The notes under the pieces: model-generated
The model's input: only the letters and a program-made list of their open reading frames with translations
What the model was told of the DNA's origin: nothing
Databases searched by the model: none
Source: an uncultured Muribaculaceae bacterium
GTDB taxonomy: Bacteria > Bacteroidota > Bacteroidia > Bacteroidales > Muribaculaceae
Direction of reading: 5' to 3'
Assembly (NCBI GenBank): GCA_910576935.1
Contig: CAJTKG010000027.1
Span: forward strand, 1-37,176
DNA: 37,176 nucleotides
In this document: positions 14,988 to 23,208 of the stretch, in pieces
Layout of the letters: every line of letters starts with the position of its first letter
How positions within the stretch are numbered: position 1 is the first letter of the stretch
Made by a program: the position numbers and the translations under genes

Positions 14988-14995
14988 CAAAATTA
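14988..14995 (-). promoter_or_regulatory. -7 box for the MFS gene
   Basis: TAATTTTG on the minus strand lies 42 bases before the ATG. Confidence 0.5.
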
Positions 14996-15007
14996 ATGTA
15001 AAAACAT

Positions 15008-15015
15008 TAACTTTG
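15008..15015 (+). promoter_or_regulatory. -7 box for the AI-2E-family gene
   Basis: TAACTTTG lies 33 bases before the ATG. The two divergent -7 boxes are only 12 bases apart, so the promoters must share or compete for DNA. Confidence 0.55.
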
Positions 15016-15048
15016 AAAACAAAAAGAGACCAAAAGTATAAAACTGCA

Positions 15049-16245
15049 ATGCAAAATGATTTGAATGGTGCCAAACCGGCGGTCAATCATGTCGACAATA
15101 CCGGTCGCCGACCCTTCTCGCGCCCGTTTACATTCGACCGTGTCGTCAGGCTGCTTATAACCATAGCCACATTGTTCTGTGCCGTGTGGCTTGTCGATGT
15201 TCTTAAGTCTGTGCTGCTGCCATTTTGCGTGGCGTGGCTTATAGCCTATATGCTCGAACCTTTCGTGCAGTATAACCGTCGGCTGCTCAGGGTCAGGTCG
15301 CGGTTGCTGCCGATATTCATGACCTTGTTCGAGACCATATTGATTATAGTAGTGGTCTGTATATTCTTTGTCCCGGCAGTGATAGACGAGATGCATCAGG
15401 TAGCGCAGTTCATACGCCGCTATGCCGAGACTTCAGGTCAGATAGCGTTTATTCCCGAAGCCTTTCACGACTATCTCAGGCGCACAATCGATTTCAAATC
15501 GATCTCCGAGCGGATGACAAGCCAGGACATCCAGAACCTCTTTGATATCGCTGTAAGATTTGTCAGCGGAGGCCTTGACTTTGTTCTCGGTCTGTTCAAC
15601 TGGTTTATCATCGTACTCTATGTCGTCTTTATCATGCTCGACTATGAACGGCTTCTGCGCGGCTTCAAACGCATGGTTCCTCCGAAATACCGCGCCGGAG
15701 CTTACCGCATCGGCAATGACGTCAAAAACAGCATGAACCATTACTTTCGCGGTCAGGCGCTTGTCGCGCTCTGTGTCGGGGTGCTCTTCAGTATCGGCTT
15801 TGTCATTGTCGGCCTGCCTTTGGCTGTCGTGCTCGGCCTGTTTATCGGTCTGCTCAATATGGTGCCTTATCTTCAGCTCATCTCCATTGTGCCGACGACA
15901 CTGCTTTGTCTGGTCTACAGCGCCGACTCTCAGGTCGATTTCTGGACGATATGGTGGTCATGTATGGCCGTATATATAATAGTGCAGTGCATTCAGGATC
16001 TCTTCCTGACGCCGAAGATCATGGGCCGTGCGATGGGGCTCAACCCTGCCATAATCCTGCTGTCGCTGTCGGTCTGGGGTACTCTGCTGGGCTTTATCGG
16101 CCTGATTATCGCCCTGCCGCTGACGACATTGCTGTTGGCTTATTATAACCAGTATATCATCAACCGCGAGGACGGTGAAACACCCGACGAACATCTCGAA
16201 GATTCGGTCGCATTCAAAGATATGACCGATTCGCCTGCCGATTAG
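15049..16245 (+). CDS. AI-2E/PerM-family membrane transporter
   Basis: The start chosen is the ATG at 15049 (398 residues), because the longer frame to 14965 contains the promoter. The family (PF01594) has a conserved pattern seen here: an N-terminal helix pair around LPFCVAWLIAYMLEPF, a soluble middle region with amphipathic helices (DEMHQVAQFIRRYAE), and a C-terminal half with VGLPLAVVLGLFIGLLNMVPYLQLISIVP, QDLFLTPKIMGRAMGLNPAIILLSL and the final helices. Members are proposed to export autoinducer-2 or act as ion antiporters; the sequence does not decide between these. It ends in a charged tail. Confidence 0.9.
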   Translation: MQNDLNGAKPAVNHVDNTGRRPFSRPFTFDRVVRLLITIATLFCAVWLVDVLKSVLLPFCVAWLIAYMLEPFVQYNRRLLRVRSRLLPIFMTLFETILIIVVVCIFFVPAVIDEMHQVAQFIRRYAETSGQIAFIPEAFHDYLRRTIDFKSISERMTSQDIQNLFDIAVRFVSGGLDFVLGLFNWFIIVLYVVFIMLDYERLLRGFKRMVPPKYRAGAYRIGNDVKNSMNHYFRGQALVALCVGVLFSIGFVIVGLPLAVVLGLFIGLLNMVPYLQLISIVPTTLLCLVYSADSQVDFWTIWWSCMAVYIIVQCIQDLFLTPKIMGRAMGLNPAIILLSLSVWGTLLGFIGLIIALPLTTLLLAYYNQYIINREDGETPDEHLEDSVAFKDMTDSPAD

Positions 16246-16279
16246 TGATAATCAGAGCCCCGGAGCCATATAATAAAAT

Positions 16280-16318
16280 AAATAAAAGAGCAGTCCCGTC
16301 GGAACTGCCCTTTTATTT
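16280..16318. terminator. Bidirectional terminator
   Basis: AAATAAAAGAGCAGT pairs with ACTGCCCTTTTATTT (one A/C mismatch) around a 9-base loop, with A- and T-runs on either side. It ends both the AI-2E-family gene and the ferredoxin gene on the opposite strand. Confidence 0.88.
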
Positions 16319-16342
16319 GATTTGTGCTTGAAACGAGTGAAA

Positions 16343-16513
16343 TTATTCGCCCGGTTCGATAGCGCCGCTGGGGCATACTTCTGCACATGAGCCGCACTCG
16401 ATGCAGGTGTCGGGATCGATGTGGTAGATTTCGCCTTCAGAGATTGCTTCAACGGGGCACACGGGAAGACATGTTCCACAAGCCACACATCTGTCGGTAA
16501 TTACGTAAGCCAT
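16343..16513 (-). CDS. 2[4Fe-4S] ferredoxin
   Basis: This 56-residue protein carries two classic ferredoxin motifs, CVACGTCLPVCP (Cys9, 12, 15, 19) and CIECGSCAEVCPSGA (Cys37, 40, 43, 47), in the pseudo-twofold layout of clostridial-type bacterial ferredoxins. It is a soluble low-potential electron carrier in the cytosol, for example for pyruvate:ferredoxin oxidoreductase or hydrogenase. The ATG at 16511-16513 gives a normal start (MAYVITDRCVAC). A -7 box lies about 50 bases upstream, and a terminator follows. It is a single-gene unit. Confidence 0.96.
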   Translation of the reverse strand: MAYVITDRCVACGTCLPVCPVEAISEGEIYHIDPDTCIECGSCAEVCPSGAIEPGE

Positions 16514-16562
16514 TGTAAATAAATTTAAAAGATTAATATAGATTTCTGTTTATTTATCGCTG

Positions 16563-16570
16563 CAAATTTA
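16563..16570 (-). promoter_or_regulatory. -7 box for the ferredoxin gene
   Basis: TAAATTTG on the minus strand lies 49 bases before the ATG. No convincing -33 TTG is seen. Confidence 0.5.
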
Positions 16571-16632
16571 ATGTTTTATTTTTAATTAGCACCTCATGAC
16601 ATTTAAAAAACATCATCGGGGTAAAAAATAAA

Positions 16633-17406
16633 TCAGTATTTTTTTGTGGGATGGAGCAGGCGCTTGCGGCGGCGACGGGCGTTGTCGAAGCGGTGTTTTG
16701 CCGCGATGGCGGCCGGAGTGAAGGTGTCGGGGTCGAGCCCGCGGATCTCGGCATAGCTGCGGGCTACAAACTCGAAGAGGTCGAGACGGCGCGTAAATCT
16801 GACGATGTTGCCGATGCAATCGTCAAGCGGAGCACAGCCGTCGGTGAAGTCCATGCGGTTGGTGTCGATCACCGAGAACGAGTAGTCCCCGTCGGGCTCT
16901 ACGCGGTAGAGGGTGTTGGTCGAATTCAGGTCGTGATGAAGCACCCCGGCGTCGTGTAGCCGGGCGGCAAAAGCGGCAAAAGCCCGGGCAAGTTTGCGGT
17001 CGAAACGGTCGGCGTCGTTTAGTGGCCCGCGTATGGCCGTTAAATCGGTCGGACGCGAGATGAAATAGCAGTCTTCAACGAGACCTCCGCGCCTTATCTC
17101 GATGGATGCCAGAGGCTCGGGTGTGTCAATGCCGCGGTTGAGCAGTTCGATGCCGTTGTGGTAGGCGCGATGGGCTTTGGTAGTCCTGAAAAAAGTGTAT
17201 ATAATGCGCTTGATGCCCGACAGCCTGTGAAAGCGCTTTACTACTATTTCCGGCGCGGATGCAGACTTGATAGTGAAGCGTCTTATGCAGTTGCGCTTCT
17301 CGAATATCAGTTTGCCGCTGTCGAAAGAGTCCGGCAAAGCATCGACGAAGTCGCATAGCGCCTTGTCGTCGCGATAGTTTTCGTTGATGGTCGTGACTTT
17401 ATACAT
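16633..17406 (-). CDS. Kdo/WaaP-family lipopolysaccharide kinase
   Basis: This 257-residue protein has a eukaryotic-kinase-like fold of the Kdo/WaaP type. A candidate ATP-binding lysine lies in VVKRF (Lys57), the catalytic loop is HHDLNSTN (Asp159, Asn164), and the metal-binding aspartate is in VIDTNRMDF (Asp181). These cytosolic, membrane-associated enzymes phosphorylate the Kdo or heptose of the inner core of lipopolysaccharide. The sequence KRFHRLSGIKRIIYTFFRTTKAHRAYHNGIELL after the lysine is typical of the Bacteroidota group. The very basic C-terminus (ARRRRKRLLHPTKKY) may hold it at the membrane. It is divergent from the GHL10-type gene. The sugar target is inferred from the family. Confidence 0.88.
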   Translation of the reverse strand: MYKVTTINENYRDDKALCDFVDALPDSFDSGKLIFEKRNCIRRFTIKSASAPEIVVKRFHRLSGIKRIIYTFFRTTKAHRAYHNGIELLNRGIDTPEPLASIEIRRGGLVEDCYFISRPTDLTAIRGPLNDADRFDRKLARAFAAFAARLHDAGVLHHDLNSTNTLYRVEPDGDYSFSVIDTNRMDFTDGCAPLDDCIGNIVRFTRRLDLFEFVARSYAEIRGLDPDTFTPAAIAAKHRFDNARRRRKRLLHPTKKY

Positions 17407-17413
17407 TTTGCTG

Positions 17414-17421
17414 CAAAATTA
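17414..17421 (-). promoter_or_regulatory. -7 box for the LPS kinase gene
   Basis: TAATTTTG on the minus strand lies only 7 bases before the ATG at 17404-17406, predicting a leader of a few bases at most. Confidence 0.45.
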
Positions 17422-17451
17422 CTAAATTTTTCGGTTCTGCCGCCTGATAGC

Positions 17452-17482
17452 TTGCTTGAATGAAATTAAAGGCGTACATTTG
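17452..17482 (+). promoter_or_regulatory. Promoter of the GHL10-type gene
   Basis: TTG (17452-17454), a 20-base spacer and TACATTTG (17475-17482) form a full promoter 54 bases before the ATG. Confidence 0.7.
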
Positions 17483-17536
17483 TAAAACATTTAAAACCAA
17501 TTGTTAAAACTTAAAATTTGTTAAGAGAACTATCTC

Positions 17537-20317
17537 ATGGGAAACAGTAAATTTTTCAAGGCGGCTATGGCTGTCGTGTGTGCTGTCGGTCTGACGGCGG
17601 CTTCGATATCGGCTTCGGCTGCAGATGCGCCTGTCAAGCGCGAGATGCGCTCGGCATGGTTGGCTACGGTCTGGCGTCTCGACTGGCCTCAGAATACAGT
17701 GTCGTCGACGGGCAACGAGAGTCAGATAAGCCGTCAGAAAAAAGATATGACGCGGTTGCTCGATTCGATGGCCGTAAACAATCTTAATGCAGTAAATTTT
17801 CAGGTGCGTTCGCGTTGTGACGCGATGTATAAGTCAAGCTATGAGCCATGGTCGAGCGATCTCGTTTCGGAGCGCGGTCTTGATCCGGGCTGGGATCCGC
17901 TGGCTTTTGTTGTGGAAGAATGCCATAAACGCGGTCTCGAGTGTCATGCGTGGCTCAACCCCTATCGTTTTGAATCGGTTGCCCATCAATGGGACAATAC
18001 ACCGCTGAACTATCGCGACAGTCATCCCGACTGGATAATGGACGTAACGACCAACGGCTCGACTGCGTCGATCCTTAATCCCGGCAAGCCCGAGGTTACA
18101 CAGCGCATCTGTGACGTGATAAAAGAAATCGTTGAGAACTATGATGTCGACGGCGTCCTTTTTGACGATTATTTCTATCTGAGCGGTACTCCGGCCTCGG
18201 CTGACGCCGACTTATACAACGCATACAAGAGCAACGGCGGCACTCTCGCCCTCGCCGACTGGCGTCGTGACAATGTCAACCGCATGGTGGCCGCTGTCTA
18301 CAAGACTATAAAGACGGCCAAGCCTTGGGTACGCTTCGGTGTATCTCCCGCCGGCATTGCCTGTACAAGCTCGTCTGTTGCCAAAAAATATGGCATCACA
18401 CCTTGTCCGACAGGAAGCGACTGGCAGTATTCGAGCATTTATTCCGACCCGATAGCTTGGGTGTCGCAGCAGTCGCTTGACTTTATCTCGCCCCAGATTT
18501 ACTGGACGATAGGTCATTCGACCGACTATGCCAAAGCCGCCACGTGGTGGAGCATGGTCGCCGATAAATGGAATCGTCACTTCTATAGCTCTCATTCCAT
18601 CTCGTCGCTGACAGCCTCGAGCAAGATGCCCGGCATGTCAGATCTCGAAGCCGTGCTCGGCTCGGCCGAACCTCTCGCGAGCGGGCCTAACAACACCACT
18701 TTTGCCGAGTATGCCGACCAGGTGCGTTATAATCGCGAGTCAACGCTCAACGATGCCCCGGGTTCTATATTCTACTCAGCCAAATATCTTTATGCCTCTG
18801 CGCCGCTGTTTGCCCACTATCTCAAGACAACGGTGTTCGGCAAACCTGCGCTTCTGCCGGCTATGACCTGGCATGCCGGCAACAATCCCGGCGCTATCAA
18901 AAACTTTACCCGCGACGGCAACAAATTGCTTTGGGAGGGTTATGACAATGTAAAATATACAATCTATGCGGTGCCGACGTCGGTTCCGGTCGAAAATTTT
19001 GATCGTGAGGCCGATTATCTGCTCGGCACGAGCTATGCAACAGAGTTTGTCGTCGAAGACAAATATCTTTCGGGCTATAACTATGCCGTCTGTGTCCTCG
19101 ATCGCTACGGTTATGAATATTCACCGGTCTTCCTTGGTCGCGCAATGAAAGATCTTGCTGCGCCCGTCATCATTTCGCCGCGCAACAATGAAGTTGCTGA
19201 ATCGCCTTTTGATTTCACATGGAATGCAGTCGAAGGTGCTACAAGCTATATTGTCGAGGTGGCTCGCGATGCCGCGATGAAAGACCTTATCGCAACACGC
19301 CCGGTCAACGCGACGACCTACTTGTCTGACAATCTCGAGATGCTGCCTGTCGGCGAGACCATTTATTGGCGCGTGAGAGCATGCGGCAACAATTATAACG
19401 ACGGCGTGTCGGCAGTCGAGCCGTTTGTCGTGAGAAACCTCATCATTACTTCGCCCGGCAATAACGATAGCGGCGTCTCTCTTGCCCCCGAGATAACAGT
19501 CTCGGCCGAAGATCGCGATATGACTGTTGAAATCGCCGAAAACGATGAGTTCGACATAAAGTCAATCGTATTCTCGTCTGAAGGTCGCGGCAAAGTGTCA
19601 GTGCCGCGCTATCTGCTTGGCGGCAATACCGTCTATTTTGCCCGCGCCTTATATACTCATAACGGTCTCGACCGTGTCTCGCCTGTCGTGTCGTTTACGA
19701 CAGCTTCTGCAGAGATGGTTGTACCCGAGATAGAGTATCCGGTTGCCGGTGGCGATTTGCATGGCGACGAAGCCATTTCGATCAAGCGCATAGACGGTCC
19801 GAAGAGTCTGCGTCTCGAAGTTTGCGCAACCAATTCTTTTGCCGGCAGAGTCAGCTACATAGCCGCCAACCTGTCTAAAGAGACATGGACCGACTCGAAA
19901 ACAGCCTCTGAGATCAGAATCTCGGGCAAGGGCCTTGTCGACGGTCAGACATATTACGCCCGTGTCTGCGCAGGCTATTCTACCGAGGACGGGGTCAAGA
20001 ATACTGGCTATAGCGAGCCGATCACATTTGTATACCGTGCCGAGGCGTCAGGTGTCGATGACATCGCGGCCGACGGGACATCATTGCTCGATGTCGTCAC
20101 CGACGAAGCCGGACACGTTTGTGTAATTGTCAGATCATCTTTGAGCGGTATGCGCCTCACGCTCGTTGATGCTTCCGGCGCTGAAGTCGCTGTAATTGCC
20201 GAAGGTGATGTGATTGCCGGCCGGCGCTTTGATCTTGATTGTGCCGCCGGGTTCTATATAGTGCGTCTCACAGCTGCCGATGGCGTGGCTTCGACAGTCA
20301 AGGCGATTGTGAAGTAA
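17537..20317 (+). CDS. Secreted GHL10-type glycosidase-like protein with a type IX secretion-like tail
   Basis: A signal peptide (residues 1-28, ending SASA) is followed by a GHL10/DUF187 domain (about 34-370). Its family landmarks are REMRSAWLATVWRLDWP at the start, NAVNFQVRSRCDAMY, GLECHAWLNPYRF, HPDWIMDV, the acidic VDGVLFDDYFY, and FGVSPAG. After that come fibronectin-III-like beta domains (about 430-840). The last about 60 residues (MRLTLVDASGAEVAVI ... GFYIVRLTAADGVASTVKAIVK) have the pattern of type A sorting domains of type IX secretion. GHL10 enzymes act on cell-wall or glucan-type sugars in some bacteria, but substrates are poorly defined. At 926 residues it is longer than plain GHL10 lipoproteins of this phylum. 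A strong terminator follows. Confidence 0.88.
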   Translation: MGNSKFFKAAMAVVCAVGLTAASISASAADAPVKREMRSAWLATVWRLDWPQNTVSSTGNESQISRQKKDMTRLLDSMAVNNLNAVNFQVRSRCDAMYKSSYEPWSSDLVSERGLDPGWDPLAFVVEECHKRGLECHAWLNPYRFESVAHQWDNTPLNYRDSHPDWIMDVTTNGSTASILNPGKPEVTQRICDVIKEIVENYDVDGVLFDDYFYLSGTPASADADLYNAYKSNGGTLALADWRRDNVNRMVAAVYKTIKTAKPWVRFGVSPAGIACTSSSVAKKYGITPCPTGSDWQYSSIYSDPIAWVSQQSLDFISPQIYWTIGHSTDYAKAATWWSMVADKWNRHFYSSHSISSLTASSKMPGMSDLEAVLGSAEPLASGPNNTTFAEYADQVRYNRESTLNDAPGSIFYSAKYLYASAPLFAHYLKTTVFGKPALLPAMTWHAGNNPGAIKNFTRDGNKLLWEGYDNVKYTIYAVPTSVPVENFDREADYLLGTSYATEFVVEDKYLSGYNYAVCVLDRYGYEYSPVFLGRAMKDLAAPVIISPRNNEVAESPFDFTWNAVEGATSYIVEVARDAAMKDLIATRPVNATTYLSDNLEMLPVGETIYWRVRACGNNYNDGVSAVEPFVVRNLIITSPGNNDSGVSLAPEITVSAEDRDMTVEIAENDEFDIKSIVFSSEGRGKVSVPRYLLGGNTVYFARALYTHNGLDRVSPVVSFTTASAEMVVPEIEYPVAGGDLHGDEAISIKRIDGPKSLRLEVCATNSFAGRVSYIAANLSKETWTDSKTASEIRISGKGLVDGQTYYARVCAGYSTEDGVKNTGYSEPITFVYRAEASGVDDIAADGTSLLDVVTDEAGHVCVIVRSSLSGMRLTLVDASGAEVAVIAEGDVIAGRRFDLDCAAGFYIVRLTAADGVASTVKAIVK

Positions 20318-20329
20318 AGAAACATTGGT

Positions 20330-20380
20330 AATATAAAAAAATCGGGGTTCCGCCGGTGGAACCCCGATTTTTTTTATATT
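20330..20380. terminator. Bidirectional terminator
   Basis: ATCGGGGTTCC and GGAACCCCGAT form an 11-bp stem extended by A7/T8 and AATAT/ATATT arms. It serves the GHL10-type gene and the MATE gene that converges on it. Confidence 0.95.
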
Positions 20381-20409
20381 GCTGTAAGGATTTCTCCTGT
20401 GTTCTCGGC

Positions 20410-21768
20410 TTACTCGGTCAGTCGATGTCTGAGTTGTCGTAGCTCATAGATTATCATACCGGCCGAGACGATAAAAGCGCAGATGTCGCTCATCGGGAAT
20501 GACATCCATACGCCCGTGAGCCCGAAGTGCCCAGGCATTGTCAGCAGTAAAGGTATCAGGAAGATAACTTGACGTGACAGGCTGAGTATGATCGACTTCC
20601 ATGCGTTGCCTATGCTTTGGAAAAAGGCTGTTGCGATTATCTGATAGCCTACAAGCATAAACGCGATCATGGCTGTGCGCAGAGCTTTGACCGTGACGTC
20701 GATGAGGCCGTCATCGTCTGTAAACAAAGTGGCGATGGCGTCGGGCGCTATCATGGCGAGAGCCAGTCCGGCGGTGCATATCAGCGTCGAGACACCGGCC
20801 GAGAGATTGAACGCGCGTTTGAGACGATGGATATGCCCGGCGCCGTAGTTATACCCGATGACCGGCTGCATGCCCTGGCAGATGCCGAGTATGACGGTGA
20901 CAATCAGTGATGTGTAGGTCGTGAAGATGCCGGCGGCGCCTATGGCGATGTCTCCGCCGTAGCGGTAGAGCGTCGTGTTGATGATTACATTGATAAAGCA
21001 GGCGGCGGCATTGATCAGAGCCGGGGCGGCGCCGATCGATATGATGCTGATGACCACCGGCAGACTCAGTCTGTAGATGCCTCGACAGAACGAGAGCGTG
21101 ACGTCGCGTCGCACGAAATGAGCCATGACAAAAACAGCCGAGCAAGCCATGGCTATGTCGGTGGCGATGGCCGCGCCTTTGATGCCCATGTCGAAGACAA
21201 ATATGAAGATGGGGTCAAGGGCGATATTGACACATGCGCCGATTATCATCGTGAACATGGCGCGACGCGGATAGCCCGAGGCGCGCATGGCATTGTTGAA
21301 ACTGAAGGCGATGTTGGTGAGCAGTAAGCCTGGCAGCTGGTAGAGAATGAAATCGCGGGCATAAGGCAGAGTGGCGTCGCTGGCACCGAAAGCACGCAGT
21401 ATCGGGTCGATGAAGATGCCGAACACGGCGATATAGACAGTGGCATTGGCGACGATGAGTGTTAGGGCGTTGCCCAGTACCATGCGTGCGCCTTCAAGGT
21501 CTTTGGCGCCCAAAAGTATCGATATGCGCGATGCGGCGCCGACGCCGATGAGCACACCCAGAGCTGTCGTGAGGTTCATCACCGGGAAAGTGATGGCCAG
21601 GCCCGAAATGGCGACAGCACCCACGCCGTGGCCGATGAAGATGCGGTCGACGACATTATAGAGGGCCATCACGAGCATGCCGACTACCGCAGGAACGCTG
21701 TATTCCCATAGCAGCCGGCCTACGGGCCGGGTCTCAAGTTCGGTCAGCGTATGGCTTTTTTCTTGCAT
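20410..21768 (-). CDS. MATE-family multidrug/sodium exporter
   Basis: This 452-residue protein has twelve membrane helices in two homologous bundles, as in the MATE family (MatE domain repeated). The first half has RPVGRLLWEYSVPAVVGMLVMALYNVVDRIFIGHGVGAVAISGLAITFP, typical of NorM/DinF-like cation-coupled exporters, and the second half has FNLSAGVSTLICTAGLALAMIAP with the matching IGYQIIATAFFQSIGNA-like region. Family members export cationic drugs or other organic compounds. The substrate is not predictable. A hairpin separates it from the upstream TPR gene and no TAnnTTTG promoter was found between the two. Confidence 0.93.
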   Translation of the reverse strand: MQEKSHTLTELETRPVGRLLWEYSVPAVVGMLVMALYNVVDRIFIGHGVGAVAISGLAITFPVMNLTTALGVLIGVGAASRISILLGAKDLEGARMVLGNALTLIVANATVYIAVFGIFIDPILRAFGASDATLPYARDFILYQLPGLLLTNIAFSFNNAMRASGYPRRAMFTMIIGACVNIALDPIFIFVFDMGIKGAAIATDIAMACSAVFVMAHFVRRDVTLSFCRGIYRLSLPVVISIISIGAAPALINAAACFINVIINTTLYRYGGDIAIGAAGIFTTYTSLIVTVILGICQGMQPVIGYNYGAGHIHRLKRAFNLSAGVSTLICTAGLALAMIAPDAIATLFTDDDGLIDVTVKALRTAMIAFMLVGYQIIATAFFQSIGNAWKSIILSLSRQVIFLIPLLLTMPGHFGLTGVWMSFPMSDICAFIVSAGMIIYELRQLRHRLTE

Positions 21769-21814
21769 CGCTCGGTGGTTTGGATATATCAGGATTTATT
21801 ATAGTGTTATAATA

Positions 21815-21849
21815 ATGACGGAGACTGCTGTTGCCGCTGTCTCCGTCAT
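21815..21849 (-). terminator. Hairpin between the TPR and MATE genes
   Basis: ATGACGGAGAC and GTCTCCGTCAT form a perfect 11-bp stem with a 13-base loop, 28 bases beyond the TPR stop. It is followed on the minus strand by an AT-rich rather than pure T stretch, so it may be an imperfect terminator that lets some transcripts reach the MATE gene. Confidence 0.65.
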
Positions 21850-21876
21850 TTAAAAGTTATGGTCTGTCTGTGAAGA

Positions 21877-22527
21877 TTACTCGCCGGCGGCTGCTAAAGC
21901 GCGTTCGTAATACTTCTTGACGTCGAGATTTGATGTATTTGTAAAGCGGGGGTAATCGTTGATGATGGTGTTGTAGGCATTTGCCTCAGCTTTGAAGTTT
22001 TTCTCAGTGCGATATACATTTGCCATCTTGATGAGCACCAGAGGAACGATCTGGGGGTTCTTGTCGGCTTTGGAGATTGCTTTCTCGTAGCATTTGAGGG
22101 CTTCGGCGTTTTTCTCGAGGTTTACATAGCAGTCGCCTTCGAGAGTGCTGACGCCGGCGGCTACGATCTCGTCGTCGATCGAGGCATCGCCGAGATATTT
22201 CAGAGCTTCTTCATATTCGCCTTTGGCATAGAGACGGATTGCTGCCTCGACTTTTGCGCGGTTGCCGCTCTTGGCACCGAATGTGGCGGCGTTTTTGTAG
22301 AGTTCGAGAGCTGTAGAATCGTTAACCTCGATGTCGGCCAGTGCGATGGCTTCGTCGGCTTTGGCTGTACGGTTGCTTGCAACCATATACCATGCGAGGA
22401 TGGCGACGAGCACTACTGCTACGGCGATAAAGACACCGATGAGGTGCTTTTTGTATTTGCCGGCTTTGGCGATGAGGTCGGTTTCTTCAGGAGTAACGGG
22501 TTGTGTCGGTTGGTTTTTTGTTTCCAT
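21877..22527 (-). CDS. Membrane-anchored tetratricopeptide repeat protein
   Basis: The 216 residues comprise a cytosolic N-terminus of about 27 residues, one transmembrane helix (KHLIGVFIAVAVVLVAILAWYMV), and a C-terminal domain of TPR-like helix pairs (about 55-215; for example GEYEEALKYLGDASI, NAEALKCYEKAISKA, NFKAEANAYNTIINDYP). The layout resembles YfgM, a periplasmic SecYEG-associated chaperone, and similar proteins are widespread in Bacteroidota. The function is inferred only from this arrangement. A -7 box lies 70 bases upstream, divergent from the cytidine deaminase promoter. Confidence 0.85.
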   Translation of the reverse strand: METKNQPTQPVTPEETDLIAKAGKYKKHLIGVFIAVAVVLVAILAWYMVASNRTAKADEAIALADIEVNDSTALELYKNAATFGAKSGNRAKVEAAIRLYAKGEYEEALKYLGDASIDDEIVAAGVSTLEGDCYVNLEKNAEALKCYEKAISKADKNPQIVPLVLIKMANVYRTEKNFKAEANAYNTIINDYPRFTNTSNLDVKKYYERALAAAGE

Positions 22528-22597
22528 TGATATGTTTGTTTTTTTGTTTTATCGGTTTTTATAGTCGGCGGCACACAACTCCGCCCATAACGATTTG

Positions 22598-22605
22598 CAA
22601 AAATA
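22598..22605 (-). promoter_or_regulatory. -7 box for the TPR gene
   Basis: TATTTTTG on the minus strand; no clear -33 TTG. Confidence 0.5.
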
Positions 22606-22647
22606 GTGGATATTCGGGATATATAAAAATTTTAAAAGAATTTATTT

Positions 22648-22678
22648 TTGCGCTTTTGAGTTTAATGGCGTATTTTTG
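22648..22678 (+). promoter_or_regulatory. Promoter of the cytidine deaminase gene
   Basis: TTG (22648-22650), a 20-base spacer and TATTTTTG (22671-22678) match the Bacteroidota pattern, 26 bases before the ATG. Confidence 0.65.
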
Positions 22679-22704
22679 TGTTATAGTAAGAAAATACATC
22701 CGAT

Positions 22705-23178
22705 ATGAAGAAAATAGATATAGTGGTGCCTGTCGAGGCATACAATTATGATGAATTGACGCCCGCCCGTCGCGTTCTTGTCGATATGGCCCGCGAGGCG
22801 TCGTCGCGTGCTTATGCGCCATACAGTAAATTTAGTGTCGGTGCGGCCATACGTCTTGACAACGGCGAGACCGTCACCGGCTCAAATCAGGAGAACGCTG
22901 CTTTTCCGTCGGGGCTTTGCGCCGAGCGCACTGCAGCCTACTATGCCCATTCTCGCTTTCCCGGTGCACGTTTCGAGGCCATAGCCATCGCGGCTATAGA
23001 CACAACAGGCCATGAGATTGCCGTGCCCGTTGCTCCGTGCGGGGCTTGCCGTCAGGCTTTGACCGAGTATGAGAAACTTGCCGGCCATGATGTCGAGGTG
23101 ATACTTGTCGGTGCTGACGAAATCTACGTTTTGCCTTCTGTCGCTTCGACACTCCCGCTTACGTTCAAGGAGTTCTGA
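22705..23178 (+). CDS. cdd: Cytidine deaminase
   Basis: Cdd converts cytidine and deoxycytidine to uridine and deoxyuridine in pyrimidine salvage. The 157-residue protein is the short tetrameric type. Zinc ligands and the catalytic glutamate are in LCAERTAAY (Cys72, Glu74) and PCGACRQ (Cys112, Cys115), and the substrate-binding FSVGAAI and NQENAAFPSG are present. It is about 20 residues longer at the N-terminus than Bacillus Cdd, which is usual in Bacteroidales. It is a single-gene unit convergent with the DUF4919 gene. Confidence 0.95.
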   Translation: MKKIDIVVPVEAYNYDELTPARRVLVDMAREASSRAYAPYSKFSVGAAIRLDNGETVTGSNQENAAFPSGLCAERTAAYYAHSRFPGARFEAIAIAAIDTTGHEIAVPVAPCGACRQALTEYEKLAGHDVEVILVGADEIYVLPSVASTLPLTFKEF

Positions 23179-23208
23179 TTTTTTATGGCCGTGCGCGGGG
23201 GATGTTCC

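Noticed and set aside
16252..16488. Minus-strand 78-codon open frame
   Set aside because: Shadow frame of the real 56-residue ferredoxin at 16343-16513, which shows two full cluster motifs.
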